A stretch of DNA of 64,000 bases from Alternaria dauci (lineage: Eukaryota; Ascomycota; Dothideomycetes; Pleosporales; Pleosporaceae): positions 1,984,001-2,048,000 of the forward strand of contig NC_091274.1 in assembly GCF_042100115.1 (NCBI RefSeq), read 5' to 3'. The notes under the pieces were generated by a model. That model was not told where the DNA came from. It made no database searches and saw nothing but the letters and a program-made list of their open reading frames with translations. How positions within the stretch are numbered: position 1 is the first letter of the stretch; every line of letters starts with the position of its first letter. A program made the position numbers and the translations under genes. Shown here in pieces: positions 44,642 to 56,778 of this stretch.

Positions 44642-44962
44642 GCATGGAGCGTCTCTAGTGTAGCAGAGGCGGGGGCGGAATGCGGATGCAGAACCATCGC
44701 AGCCAGTGCAGCTCGAGCGCTGATCCATGCCGCCATCGGCCCGAAAGGTTGCGCTACGTGCCGAGGAGTTTGCGACCGCAATTCTCGAACGACTGATCGA
44801 CGACTTCTTGTGCGAAACATCCAAATACTTTTGAAATTTGTGCAATGATATTACGACCATGTATCATCTATGAGCCCTATCTACATATGGATGATATCTT
44901 GTTTTAGCAATTTTCTTAGCCGATGGTACCCCATGCTCCTGAGAGCTTGCCGTCCAGCGCCC

Positions 44963-45974
44963 CTATTTCAGCTCCCAAAGCCACTCCTCGAAGGCTGTAT
45001 CGTCTATATTTCGAGGAACTGAATTCTTGGAGGACTTCCACTCATTCGAGATTGAACAAAAGTCTGAGTGAGAGGCTGGGTTGTCCATCATTTTCGCCAT
45101 CTCTTGGACGCCCTCACCATCTTCCCCCATGCAAATGAGCAACGCCTTATAGGCTCTCTCGGCGAATACGCTCGCTCGTGCTTCATCTCCATGCCAGACT
45201 CTGAGTTGTGCCGCGAGACAGTAAGTATCTGCCTCTATGATTTTAGCAGCACCTTTGAACTCCTTGAAAGAATCAGTACTGAGCTCGCAGACCCGTTGTG
45301 TGAGATAAGCGTACCGAGCTCGAAAACTCCAGTATCGTACGGAGATTGAGCAATGCCTCTCCCGGATTAGACTTGATGCAATCTCCTGTAGATAAGACGT
45401 CTTGGAGGTGGGAGATGTAACCGCGACGCACATCGTTGGCATTCCGATCAAGAGCTGGAAGCGAGCAGACTTCACATGAACAGTCGAAGCCAAAATGTTC
45501 TTTGAGATAAGCTTGGCGTGTGTGAGTATTTCCGGAGTCGGTATAGCAGATGGTTATCTCCTCTTCAGCGTTGACAGTGCGAGTGACATGAACAGTTTCC
45601 ATTTTCAAAGAGTCATTCCAGGAGTAATGGCTGTTTGGGAGACAGCTATGGTTGATCAAGCTGATGGTAGGAAAAACCGCCATGGGTGACGAATCGCCGC
45701 CGCAAGACAACGAACTGGTCTTGAAGATACCACCGAAAACATATTTGCCACGATAATTGTTATGAAGTGAGAGGTATTGTCGCTGCTGCTCCCTATCAAG
45801 TGCCTTTAAATCCCGTGTAAGGAGAGTCTCCAGTTCCGCATCGGGCATGTGGTCAGGGATCATGAGCAGTGGCTTCTCGGAGAGGATGCGGGTGCCTGCG
45901 GGAATATCTGATTGAGCTATCAGGCCTCTCCCTTTTCCGGAGATCTCCTGGATCTTGTAGATGGAGGAGCTCAT
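44963..45974 (-). pseudogene. SET/SMYD-like methyltransferase gene with a one-base frameshift
   Basis: The frame from 45974 encodes a SET domain: G-K-G-R-G-L-I-A near the start, N-H-S-C-L-P-N-S in the middle, E-E-I-T-I-C-Y with a post-SET C-S-C-E-V-C. It then runs into a stop at 45273. The natural C-terminal part, a helical region through C-L-A-A-Q-L-R-V-W-H-G-D, continues in the next frame to the stop at 44963. The switch point is a run of four T (45323-45326 on the plus strand as aaaa); three T would join both parts. No usable intron lies there. Either the gene is broken, making a 233-residue truncated product, or the assembly has one base too many. SMYD-like proteins methylate lysines on histones or other proteins (family knowledge). 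Confidence 0.8.
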
Positions 45975-46953
45975 TTCGTCGGAGGTGCTGGTGGTCCGAC
46001 TGATTGTGACTGACGGGACAAAAGCTCCTGTTCTACGTCTCTCGTTGGTAAGCTCGCTCTTATCCTTTGTCGATGCAAACGCTACTGCGTACTTTGCGGG
46101 GGAGATGTAGACTACCTAGGTACAAGTGAGAGTTTTTATATACGAGCTAAGAAATCGGAGTCTGATCGCGCTATTAAACCGCTTGGTCACCTCCTAGAAG
46201 CCGCGGTTTTCTTTCACTTGAGAAGCATCGCATAAGACTGTGCGGGCTGTCGCGGTGGAACAAGTAATGGTGGGAAGGTACAGCAGCACAATGCTGCTGA
46301 GCAACTCAATGTGATCGTCCCAACGCATGTGCTTTTCCAGTTTATCTTTTGCAGGCTGTGAACTGTTCTAGATGTTGGCGAAATCTCCCTCGATGTCAGA
46401 GTCATTGCCCTGCAAGTGCGCTGTCTACATCGTTCTGGGCATTCACAACCTGAAATGCGCATATCGCTCTGTAGTTGGTGCATTAAAACCAAACGAGCCT
46501 CTCAGCTGAGCACGTCGCGTTTGAAAGACCATTCACATATCGTGCATTGACTTGCCAGCAGGACAATGCTCTACGTAATGACAAACGCAGAACAGTAGAA
46601 TCCGTCCTGGACAGCGATCATCCTTGAAGGCGCTGTTACTCTGCGACATATCAAGAAAGATCCTGGTTGGGCCGTCCATTCCAAAGACGTAGTGATTACA
46701 CGGTCTTTCGGAAAGTACGGTCGGCCTTCTCTCTTTACCCTGGTCTTTTCGACGAATCTCCATTTTCACTCTGCCAACCCGGATCACGAAGCCTATATCC
46801 CTAGAAGCACCGACCACTTGAGCTTTTGACTCCACTGGCCACGCTCTACCTCTCTTACTATAATAACCTTAGGTCGATTGCCCTTGCCTTCTATTGAACT
46901 CACCTCTCTCTTGAAATACTTTACCACTGTAGGCTCATCCAGAAGAACACACG
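45975..46953. other. Intergenic about 1 kb, SET gene to decayed locus
   Basis: No domain-bearing frame. A minus-strand open stretch (46533-46835) starts only with GTG and has no recognisable features. No RNA gene or repeat. Confidence 0.5.
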
Positions 46954-47620
46954 ATGTCAACCAAAACCATGCTTGTCGCTTCCGCACTTCTCTTGTCGAC
47001 TACCCTTGTAGTCGCTCAAGTGCTGCCACCAGACTTTACACCTGGCCGATTGTTAGATTAGAAGCTATCACGTGTTTCACTCACTAGCGTTCACTAGCGC
47101 CTCCTCTCAGACTATATAAGCCCGCTACCTCACTTGTAGATAGAATCAATCACAACTTCTCTCTTCTTATTCTACACCGATGTTCCTTCGACGCCATTGT
47201 CTCTCAAGATTGCGATGAGAACCAGATTACGACATTCCTCGGCGTATCACCTGTATATGATGGCGCTGGCATCGAGTTCATGGAGCAGACCGACTCGATC
47301 GACCTGACCAATGGCCTTACGCTGACTATCGTGGTTGTCGGAAAAGAGTTAAAGATTGGATTTGAGGGGGACAGTGTGCGCTATGAGTACTGTCGCGGGA
47401 TTGCTGAGATGCCTGATGGAGCTGACGCGAGATAGTCCATTATGGCGACGCTCACTGGCCCAACCACCACAAGGACGACGAGTTCAGCTGCACCACACAG
47501 CCATGGGACGGCTCACCGCTAGACTGTAGCGGTAAAGACTGTGTCCATCGAGTATGCAATCTCCGGCTCTTCTATGTACTCTTACTGACTGTCATTGGAG
47601 TCCCAAGCTTTAAGCTGTAG
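46954..47620 (+). pseudogene. Probable fragments of a secreted-protein gene
   Basis: Three pieces lie in a row. An ATG frame (46954-47061) encodes 35 residues beginning with a clear signal peptide ending V-V-A-Q. An open stretch (about 47187-47435) has protein-like composition and two Cys. A second stretch (47438-47620), in another frame, has four Cys within about 40 residues. No GT-AG pair that I can find joins them in frame, and a TATA-like site (ctatataag, near 47112) sits between the first two. It may be the ruin of a Cys-rich secreted gene or a gene with sequencing errors. The family is not recognised. Confidence 0.4.
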
Positions 47621-47654
47621 TTTCGATTGCGCGCTTCCTAGCCCAGAGTCCTCG

Positions 47655-48192
47655 ATGAAGCGCGTTCGTAGCGAACCGCTCCCGGATATCCTTGCTTCCC
47701 CATCGGCCTCTGTCGCGAGCGGCACTTCGATTCCCAGCTACGCTCCTGGTTTCTGCTCCTTCAAGCTCCAACTGTTCCAGCAGTGTTTGCACACGCCCTC
47801 TGAAGGCTGGCACAACCAGATGCTCGGCATGCTCTACAGCGTGCAAGACCAAAATCGCGCCACTGTTGTTACCTATCCTGAGGGTACCGGCCGTATTGAT
47901 GGTCGTGCTGTGAGGCTCGGGGGCATGGGCGGCTTGAAGGTGGCGTATAACCCGGAAGATAGGCAGGCCTACTTTCAGTTTGAGCCAAAGGGCGGCTTCT
48001 GGAGCACTTTGACTCGGAACACGCCAGACGCGGTAGGCATATGCGACTGGAAGCCGTGGACGCGTGACGAGACTGGTTGCGATGAGAATCACCAGAATGA
48101 TCACCCGCGGGTAAGTTGCGCTGTCGTGTTGTAGTGGTATGATACTAACAGCGTTGCAGCTTTCGGATATGACGTGCGGTTTCTTTTGTTAG
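47655..48192 (+). CDS. Hypothetical protein, two exons, possibly 3' part of the broken secreted gene
   Basis: 162 residues if the start is ATG 47655. Exon 1 ends at 48110. The 49-bp intron has GTAAGT, a TACTAAC branch and GCAG, and exon 2 (48160-48192) adds ten residues ending in T-C-G-F-F-C. The splice signals are the strongest evidence that the region is or was transcribed. Five or six Cys and many aromatic and Gly residues suggest an extracellular domain, but no signal peptide is encoded from this ATG. The frame is open upstream to 47589, so it may be the last exons of a longer gene whose 5' part is at 46954-47620. No family recognised. Confidence 0.5.
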
Positions 48193-48939
48193 GAGATGCC
48201 AGGAAGTGGTATGGTATCCAGGCTGAGGTTGGTAATGATAGCTTGGAGGTAACCCTCTGCCTCTTGGTGTGATTGAAAATCATGGGATTGGATAGCGTGA
48301 AGCTGCCAGCATTCACGGAATATTCAACTAGTACAAGTACAAGCTTGCGACTGTCTGATGGCTGGATTGGTATTCGCTGTGACTGCTGATGGCCGGATTC
48401 GTATCTGCTGTGACGGCTAATGGGCAGAGTAGTATTTGCCGTGCCTGCCTGATGGCTGGATTAGTATTTGCTGTGCCACGGCAGAGTGCACGAGCGCATC
48501 ACATGTCGTGGGCAGCAGGTACATGTGGTGCCTGACATAAGCAGGCAGCGGGCTGGTCGGCTACCGACGCGTACCCCAGTGGTTTGTCGAGCAGAGGCGC
48601 GACTGTTACGTGGTGGTTAGGACGAGGATTGGAGGAGCGGACACGCCAGTCCGCAATAGCCCACGCCCCGCGCTCGTGACCCGCTTCCGAGCTCCTGCAC
48701 GCCCGCAGTATCGTAAGCCAGAAGCCGACGATAACGAATAGCAGAATTGCGCGCAGTCATACACACACCAGACACCTTCCTGTCGGCGTTACCGCAGCGC
48801 AGACATTCCGCGCAGTGCATGCAGGTACCGCGTCTCTGGAATTGACGTGGCTCGGCGGTATTCCAGCCCTTATCAGAGCCACAATCCCACAGTCCGCCAG
48901 CTCTCAGCCGTCGCAAGCCGACCGTAATCCACCACGACC
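48193..48939. other. Intergenic, with short degenerate tandem units
   Basis: From about 48358 to 48476 a unit resembling gatggctggattagtatttgctgtg recurs four times with changes. The rest, GC-rich toward 48.9 kb, probably carries the ARO80-like gene promoter and leader. No gene seen. Confidence 0.55.
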
Positions 48940-51900
48940 ATGTCGACGGCGGGCTCCAATGCTTCTCCACCACCGCGCACACAGAACACGCAGCACACGC
49001 GCACATACCAGGCCTGCATTCCCTGCAGGCGCCGCAAAGTGCGATGCGGTACGTCCGACGCTGCATCTGTCGCGCAATTGCTGATATGTCCTTCTTCTGC
49101 CTGTAGATCTTGGCCCCGTAGACAACCCGCATGATCCGCCCTGTGTGCGATGCAGGCGCGAGAGCAAGGAGTGCTTCTTCTCTGCAACGCGCAGGAAGCG
49201 CAAGGCCGACGGCGAGGACGACTATGAAGACGTCGACGACTACGAGGTGCGCAACGGCCGCAAGCGCCAGCGCTCAGACGGCCTGCCCGAGCCTCTCACC
49301 ATCACCACGGCCAACAACCCGGCCTACATCTCCCAGCCGCTGACTCCAGGCGGCTCCGTCGGACGATACGAGCCGCTGCGACGGCCCACGACGTCGGCCG
49401 GGCCCCAGCACACGCCCACTGACGAAGAGGACCAGAAGGTCAACAACGAGACGGTCGCGACCCTCCAGGCGGGCGAGGTCTACAGCGGACACGATGCCCT
49501 CAACCTGCTCTTCGAGGCCGCCGGCATGAACAGCCACCAGCGGACGGGCAGCAGCTCCAGTCTCCAGCGCCCGACGCTGGGCAGTACGCCAGGCTCCCAG
49601 ACAAACTTCGCAAGCCCTAGGCCACAGACGTCGCATGCGCACGGCAACTCGCGAGCCACAGTCGAGCCATCCGTAGACCCTGCCATACAGCAGCCCATGC
49701 TGCCCGACCCTCCCAACGATGCCGCCTTTGCCGACGCCGTGAGAGCCTGGTCCAAGTTCCGCTTTGTCCGCGCTGGATGGCTCACCGCCAAGGAAGCCAT
49801 TGCGTACATTGACTACTTCTACGCATTTCTGTCGCCGCTTACGCCCATCGTCGTACCAGACTACCGCGACCATGCCTTTCACGCGAAGCTGCTCAAGGAG
49901 GAGCCCATGCTGGTCATCACGCTCCTGACCATCTCCGCGAGGTATTCGCAACCAAGTGGATCGAGTGGCGTAGGCGCCACATCCCGGTCCTATCTCATCC
50001 ACGAGAAGCTATGGAAGTACCTGCAGGGCATGATAGATCGCATGATCTTCGGACAGGAGCAGTTTGGCGGCGGCTTCTGTGGCGCCGGTCAGCAGCCAGG
50101 CTCTGACGTGAACCCGCTATCAAGAAAGGGCCTTCGTACCCTCGGCACAGTTGAGAGCCTGATGCTACTTACCGAATGGCATCCTCGCGCACTGCACTTC
50201 CCTCCTGGCGATGACGACGATGAGCTTGTCCTGCCCGACGACCCGTACGAGGCTGGCCCAAAAGCTGACATGTACAAAGGTGTGGGCGACAAGCGTATCG
50301 ACAGTTGGCTAGAGCCGTGCTGGCGCAGCGACCGCATGTGCTGGATGCTGCTGGGCAACGCCATGACACTCGCTTTCGAGATTGGTGTCTTTGACGAGAC
50401 CAACGAAACCGAATTCGAAGAGGCCAACCAGCATCTCTCGCACGCGACTGTCAAGGCCTACTACCGCCGGAAAAACCATCTTCGCGACTTGCTCATCATC
50501 TACGTCACGCAGACCAGTGGCAGACTGGGTCTCACATCTATGCTTCCCAAGCTTGAGCGTGACGAGAACCTAGTCGGCGGCCCCTCGCCACTCGAGCTGT
50601 ACAAGGAGCGCATCAGTCGCATCAAGGCGCCTCCAGCACAGTTTGGTATGCGCCCAGATGGCCAGCGCCTTCCGCTCGAGTCTATCGCGACCCAGGAGCG
50701 CCATGCTGTACAAGATCTTGTGCTTGACTTCTGGGCTCGCATCGCCAAAGTCATGGAGATGGGCAACCTAAAGCTGTTCTCTAATCGACGGAAAACAAGA
50801 GAACTACTCAAGACGGGAGGGTATGAGGAGATGCTGAAGTTCTTCCAAGGCCCTTTGTTGGAGTGGAGGAAGTGCTTCGATAGAGCACCCCAAGGTAAGG
50901 ACACCACTGCTATTCTCCCGTACTCTGCCTAACGGCTTCTAGTTCCGACGCAACTCCGTCACGTCCTTATCATCGAATTCGAGTACACGCGTGTATATCT
51001 CAATTCGCTCGCGCTGCAGGCAGTGGTCGAACGCTGCACACACAACACTCCGCTACAAACGCATGCCCAGCCCAATGGCATGAACGGACGCGCTACAAAT
51101 GGCAATGGCAATCCTAACGGCAATGGCAATCCAAATGGCAGCGACGATGGTGGCGCTATCCCTTTCAGCACACTTGTAAAGTGGTATGCCAACGACCGTC
51201 ATTATATCAACGAGGTCATCGATGCGTCGCGCAATGTGCTCAAAGTGGTGGTTGAGGGCCTGCATCCTGGCGGCTATCTCCGACATGCGCCCGTACGAAC
51301 GTTTTTCCGGATTGTTAGTGTAGCCATCATTCTGCTCAAGACATTCGCGCTAGGCGCCACGGAAGAAGACGTAGCTGTCAGTCTTAGTCTGCTCAGCGAC
51401 TCCGTTGATGCCCTACGAACGAGCATAGTCGACGATGTGCACGTCGGTAACCGGTTTGCTGATCTTGTCGAAACACTGACCCACCGAATCCGTTCGCGCT
51501 TTGTACGTCTTGCTGCCAACGGCTCGAGTGGCATCTCGCGCGCCGGTAGCAAAAGCCCCAACCAAGTACCGCTTATGCCTCCGCCTGCTCCTCTTAACAA
51601 CACCAATCACCTTGCACCACCATACATGGGATCCCAACAAACAGGCTTCTCAGGCACTGGTACCAGCGTACCTGGTTCGCCTAGCATGGGTCTCAGTACA
51701 AGCGGTCGTGCAACACCTCTTTGGGGCATTTCAGCTGAACCCTACGACCCCAACAGCAACTCCATTAGCATCATGCCACCACCTGGCAACTACCCAAACT
51801 TCCAGAACAACAACGCAAACAACTCGAACTCGAACGGCAATGGCAATAGTACCAACAATAACAACAGTACGAGTTGGAGTCAATGGGCAAATAGTGGAGC

Positions 51901-52066
51901 GAGTTGGGGTTCGGGTCAAGATCAGGATTGGCTTGCACTGCCACTTGATCCTTTGCTGGATCAGTGGGGTGCGGAGATCAACCAAACGGCCATGGGACCG
52001 GATATCGGTGGTATGGACATGCTTGATATCCTGCTGAACATGGGTGGGCCACCGGGCAGCGCTTAG
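48940..52066 (+). CDS. Zn2Cys6 transcription factor, ARO80-like
   Basis: Model of 1006 residues in three exons (48940-49048, 49107-50894, 50943-52066) with introns of 58 and 48 bp. Intron 1 lies inside the zinc cluster and restores C-D-L-G-P-V. The cluster is C26-x2-C29-x6-C36-x12-C49-x2-C52-x6-C59. The long middle loop with N-P-H-D-P-P and the R-R-E-S-K-E-C-F-F-S end are those I associate with Aro80, the yeast activator of aromatic amino-acid catabolism. A fungal_trans-like region follows (about 200-600). The C-terminus is Asn/Gly-rich with simple repeats (N-G-N-G type) likely to be disordered and length-variable. Its regulatory targets here are unknown; no aromatic catabolism gene is adjacent. 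Confidence 0.83.
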
Positions 52067-52634
52067 TTGATACGTTCAAGGATAGGATTGCGGCACGTGT
52101 GATGCGCTTTTGTTCAAGGGAAAATGTTGGCTTGTTTGCTGGAACAGTTTCAGGAGATTCTGATGTAAAAGGAATGTTATGGGGATGAAACGGCTATTTC
52201 AATCTCCGGCTGATCGACCGTGGAAGAGGTCGTTGTGCATGTGATATCAAGTCATCCTACCAACGGATTGTGTAGGATTCAACAAGAAGAGGAACACGGC
52301 GTTTGCACTATGTGATACGAAAGGGTTGGTTCCTTCAAAATAGCTCACGTGGTACAAACCATATCACGTTTCAATGAGGTATGAGCAGTTTTTTTTTTCG
52401 CCCAATCAGACTGTATTGCCTTGTGTTTGTTGATTCTTTCGACGAATATCCAGTCAATCACACACCATGTCATTTCCCGATGATCAAGTGCCGAAACAAG
52501 TCTACTCATACATATCTGCTGTTGAAACCTTCCATACGACATCGAAGTTGATTTTCATCAACATGTTCTCTACGATATCCTCTAATCGCCTTTTTCCCTT
52601 TCGCACCCTCCACCCCATATATTCCACAACCCGA
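52067..52634. other. Intergenic, convergent 3' ends
   Basis: 568 bases between the ARO80-like gene and EFL1. A T10 run lies at 52390-52399. No gene or RNA recognised. Confidence 0.55.
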
Positions 52635-55600
52635 CTATCTCTTCAACGTCTTCTGCTTCTCCGCATCGACAACCACCTTCTCACCCGCAACCCGGAGTCC
52701 CTTCCTCCTTCTGACCTTGTCCACATATCTCTTTGCAACATTCTCTCGGTCCGCCAGCTCACCCAAATCCTCCAGCTGATCTTCCGTGAACGGTACCCAG
52801 AAGGGATCTTCATCCAGCATCTCAAATCCAGCGAACCTCAACTGCGGGCTCGCAGAGCCAGAACTGCGCTTGCGGATCTCGTCGCTGAAACCAAAGGACT
52901 CGGCAACGGGAAGAAGCGCGTTGATAGTAAAAGTTTGCGAGCCAGTAGTCGAAGCAGAGGAAGTAGAAGATAGAGTTTCAGAGAGGATAGTTCCACGGCG
53001 GCGCGTCAACACGGCGTAGACACGGCCGAGGACATCGGTGGAAGCCTGAATCTCGCAGCTGTACATTGCCAGAAGCATACGAGGTGACCAGTCTAGGAAT
53101 CCTTGGTGGATCGAGGAACGTACGGCCTTGATGACTTCTCCGGTTAAGCGACCGCGATCTTGTGCGCTCTCGTCGTCGGGAATGTTGAGGATGACGTCCT
53201 CGAGAAAGACGGCGATTCCTTGGACGGGCTCGGCACAGCATGGACCTTGTGCAGTGGCAAGCTGGAAGGCGTAGGAGATTGTAGAGGAAAAGGTGCGTGC
53301 GGATATGGTGCGGTCAGCGGAATTGTCTGCGTCGGCGTCTGGGGAAGAGGACGACTCGCGGAGTCTGCAAAGGTATTAGCCGTGAAAGGAAATCGAAAAC
53401 AGATATACATACGCCCTGCCACAGATACCGTCCTTGGTGGCGTCGACCAAGATATTCGGTCCTATTCTCCGGGGACCAAAAGCTGTGATCTTCTCAATCA
53501 CGTCGGTCCAGATCTCCTTCTGTCCCTTGGCCTCGGCGAATGCCTCCTTGAGCTGCTTCTTGAAATCGTCAAAGTTTAGGCTTTGTCCAATCTCGCGTTG
53601 CTCAGCCTCTTGTATGCCATCGTCCTCGGCACCGTGCACGCGATGTTCTCCTTCATCCTCGGCTCGTCGCTCCGAGTACAGCTTCTTAATCGCACCCGCG
53701 TTCTTGCCTAGGAATTCCGTCACGCTGGCTGGTAGTGGGCGAACTCGCAGGCGAACAGAAACATGCTTGCTCGCTGTCTCGCCAATGACTGTTCCTCGAG
53801 GCAGGTTGGGGTCCTTGGGAGGGTTCATCTCGGTTGCAGCCACTATTGACTCCCGGTATGGCACAATGGGCTCACCGGCCTGAATTTCGCACTTGGCAAA
53901 CCGCTCTTGAAGATCCTTCAAACAGCGCTCAAGATGCAACTCGCCCGCTGTCAAGATGACATGTTCTCCGCTTGGCAGTTGCTCGTATTCGGCACACGGA
54001 TCGCTTTGGACGAGTAGCTTCAGGCCCTTGATCATCTTGTCTAGATCGTATGGGTTCTCAGGCTCGAGCGCAACGCGCACAATAGGTTCTGAGCCCATCT
54101 GAATACCAGCAAGATTGATGGATCCAGGAAGCTGGGAGCAGAGAGTGCCGGACTTGAGAATGTGGCCCTCAAGCCCACCAATGCCAAAGACGACACCGGC
54201 AGGCACCGAGGTCAATGGCTCCAAACCACGACCCATCATTAGGTATAGTGCAGTTATCTTGACCTTCTGTGGTTCCGGAGAAGCGTGTGGGTTCGCAGGG
54301 GTAAACTTGGGGCCAAGAACGTATACTTCATCGCCAACACTCAATGTGCCAGAGAAGATACGCGCGAATCCGATGAGGTGTTCTGCTTCTACGTCGGGAA
54401 CCGGGGTCTCTTCTACAGGCGTCTCGGTTTCTCCGATAGCAGCAGAGCTTAATGCGTCTGTGACTCCACCGACATCAGCGTCCTCGCCGTTGGCGATAGC
54501 CTGCTGCCGGGCAATCTCTGCCCTCTTCTTCCGTCCCATCTCTCTTGCCTCTTCGGCTGTGAGTGCGCCACCTCTTCGCTTGTTCTGAGGCAGTTCGCTA
54601 GAAGGTACGGAGATCATCTTGCTGACATAGGCTACGACGGGGTCATGCTTGGACGTCTTGAAGTTTGTCATGGCGTCACGCACTTCTGGCGCTACATAAT
54701 CGGCACCTGGCGAGTTATCGATGATTTCGGGCATGCGTTCGGCTTGCGCTTTGGAGGGCGCAGGTAGGTATTCGGTGACTGAGACTAAGAGGGCAGTTGA
54801 CAGCGGAAGCCAAGCAGCGAAAAGTGCCATTAGGAGTGCGCGCGGGTCGCGGGAACGCATAATGTGTGCTGGAACATTAAGATTGAGGGACTTTGTAATC
54901 TTTTCGACCATGGCAGGATCTCTGTAATGAAATGTATAAGTATATTGCTATGATACATGCACACAAATGACGCAAGGAAAGGAAATCCACGCACCCCTTC
55001 CCGTTGTTACCTCCCGTAGTGGCCTCGTATACGGCCCACACGTTGTCTAGGACGAGCTGGACAAACATGGGCTTGAGATGGCGGCCCTTGAGATGTTTGG
55101 AGCTGAGGACGCGCTTCGTCTTGGGGTCTAGGTAGAAGTCGCCCCAGAGTACTTTTTCGAGAATGGAGCGCTTGATGCCTAGTTTCTTCTCGTATAGGCT
55201 GGCAAACTGTCTTACCGTGAATGCCCAGCCGTCAATGGCACTGCCGAAGATGACGTTGTTCTTCTCCGGGGCAAAGTAGATGTCTTCGTCGTCCTTTTCC
55301 TCGTACTCTGCGGGCGTGCTCGTTGTATCGACGCTTTCGCCATTTTCTAGTATGGAGGAGGAGCGTGTTTCAGTGTTTTCAGCTGCAGCGTTTAGTCTCT
55401 CTTCCATCTTCTCGCGCCATCGGAGGTCGTCCTCCATGCGCTCGCCTTGGTAGAAGCTGCCCATGACGGCGTTTACCTGTTCGAGCAGTTTGCTCAGATG
55501 TGTGTATGCCTCTGCAGGGCTCATTTTGAGTTCTGTGATTAGCCTGTCCATTTTGTTAATGACGAGCAACGGCTTGAGCTTCTCTATCCACGACTGTCGC

Positions 55601-56072
55601 AGCACGGTGACGGTCTGACTACACACGCCCTCTACGGCGTCTACAAGCACGACGGCGCCATCGCAGAGACGGGAAGCCGTAGAGACCTCGTAGCTAAAGT
55701 CTATGTGTCCGGGCGAGTCTATCAGGTTTATCAAAAACTCCTTGTGCTCTGGCTGTGCGTCGGGCGCGGAGCGTCGCAGCAGGGAAAAGTATAGCGAGAT
55801 GGCAGACGACTCCATGGTGATGCCGCGCAGCTGCTCGTCGGGCCTCGAGTCGAGGTAGCGGATCTTGCCAGCGAGTTTGGGCGAGATGATGCCGTTTGTG
55901 GCGATGAGGGCGTCGGTGAGGGACGTCTTGCCATGGTCCTGCCGCATTCAGCACATGTCGCGCCCACGCGCATAGCGAGTCGACCTACCACGTGAGCGAG
56001 GATGCAAATGTTTCTGATGCCATCAGCCGCCTGCTGCAGCGACACGAGCTTGTCGCTCGGAACGACAGGCAT
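52635..56072 (-). CDS. EFL1: EFL1/Ria1 elongation-factor-like GTPase, 60S ribosome maturation
   Basis: 1088 residues in four exons on the minus strand: 56072-55989, 55938-54995, 54921-53413, 53364-52635; introns of 50, 73 and 48 bp close in frame. The GTPase core has A-H-V-D-H-G-K-T (intron 1 lies right after H-V), R-G-I-T-M, D-S-P-G-H and N-K-M-D-R. Domains II to V of the EF-2 fold follow, including G-E-L-H-L-E-R-C. The EF-2 diphthamide loop is not apparent and there is a large acidic insertion (around 200-230) between G-domain motifs, both as in Efl1 rather than EF-2. Efl1 with Sdo1/SBDS evicts Tif6/eIF6 from late 60S subunits in the cytosol (family knowledge). Length fits the yeast protein. 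Confidence 0.95.
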
Positions 56073-56081
56073 CCTGGTCGA

Positions 56082-56112
56082 GTGTGTATGTATGTGTGTG
56101 TGTGTGTGTGTG
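56082..56112. repeat. (GT)n microsatellite next to the EFL1 start
   Basis: A GT/TATG-type dinucleotide run begins 10 bases upstream of the EFL1 start, so it lies in the 5' leader of that gene as (CA)n. Length variation between strains is likely. Confidence 0.85.
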
Positions 56113-56778
56113 GTGTTTCGCGTGGCGACGTAGAGGCAGTGGAGCGCGGGAGAGGGCCGTTTCACTGCAGGCCAAAAGCGCGGGCACCGCAGAGGGCAGA
56201 TTGGAGGGGGAGGGGGTGGGTGGAGAGTGCCGCAGGTGTTGAGGTTACAGATTTGTTGTGTGGTTTGGGGGCATTGGGTCAGATTTGGATGAAACGCAGC
56301 GGCTACCAAAGGTCCCCCGCCAGACCGTCGTCACTATGGCTCATTTTTTGGTGGGCGGCCCAGCTGCACCAAGACGTCAGACGCTACTGACATGGCCATG
56401 TGCAACCCAACGGCCTCGCTGCCGACGCCTCGTCGCCCTCGCCCTGCATGCTCTTTGATGGTCGGCGGCGGCCTTTTGCTTGACCTCAGCACCTGGGCCG
56501 GCCTACCTGCCTGTGTGCCTGCCCGCGTGCCTGCGTACCATGTCCTTGTAGCGTGTGCGCGTCTTGTCTGTCGCTGGTGCGGTTTGCGCCCCATGCATTC
56601 CCCCTGTCCTCGCTCGCCTACTGTCTGTCGATCTCCCATCATAGTCGGGATATAGCCAGCGCGCTCGAGCATCCCAAGGCCCCTATAGCCCTCTGTCTCT
56701 ACAGTACTCACACCACGCAGCCCGCGACCACCCATCCCGCCCATCCCGCCTACCGTGAATGTGACTCCCACCGCCGAC
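56113..56778. other. Divergent promoter region, EFL1 / PH gene
   Basis: About 670 bases, GC-rich and with pyrimidine-rich leaders before the PH gene. Long open frames here are shadows without domains. No RNA gene seen. Confidence 0.5.

Noticed and set aside
46533..46835. Minus-strand open frame of 100 residues
   Set aside because: It begins only with GTG, has no domain or splice support and no neighbour context.
52467..54588. Plus-strand frames opposite EFL1
   Set aside because: They are antisense shadows of a well-supported EFL1 gene.
56113..56778. Extension of the PH protein upstream through the long open frame from 56553
   Set aside because: That frame is not the frame of exon 1; the conserved PH start is encoded in the frame from ATG 56779 and joined by the intron.
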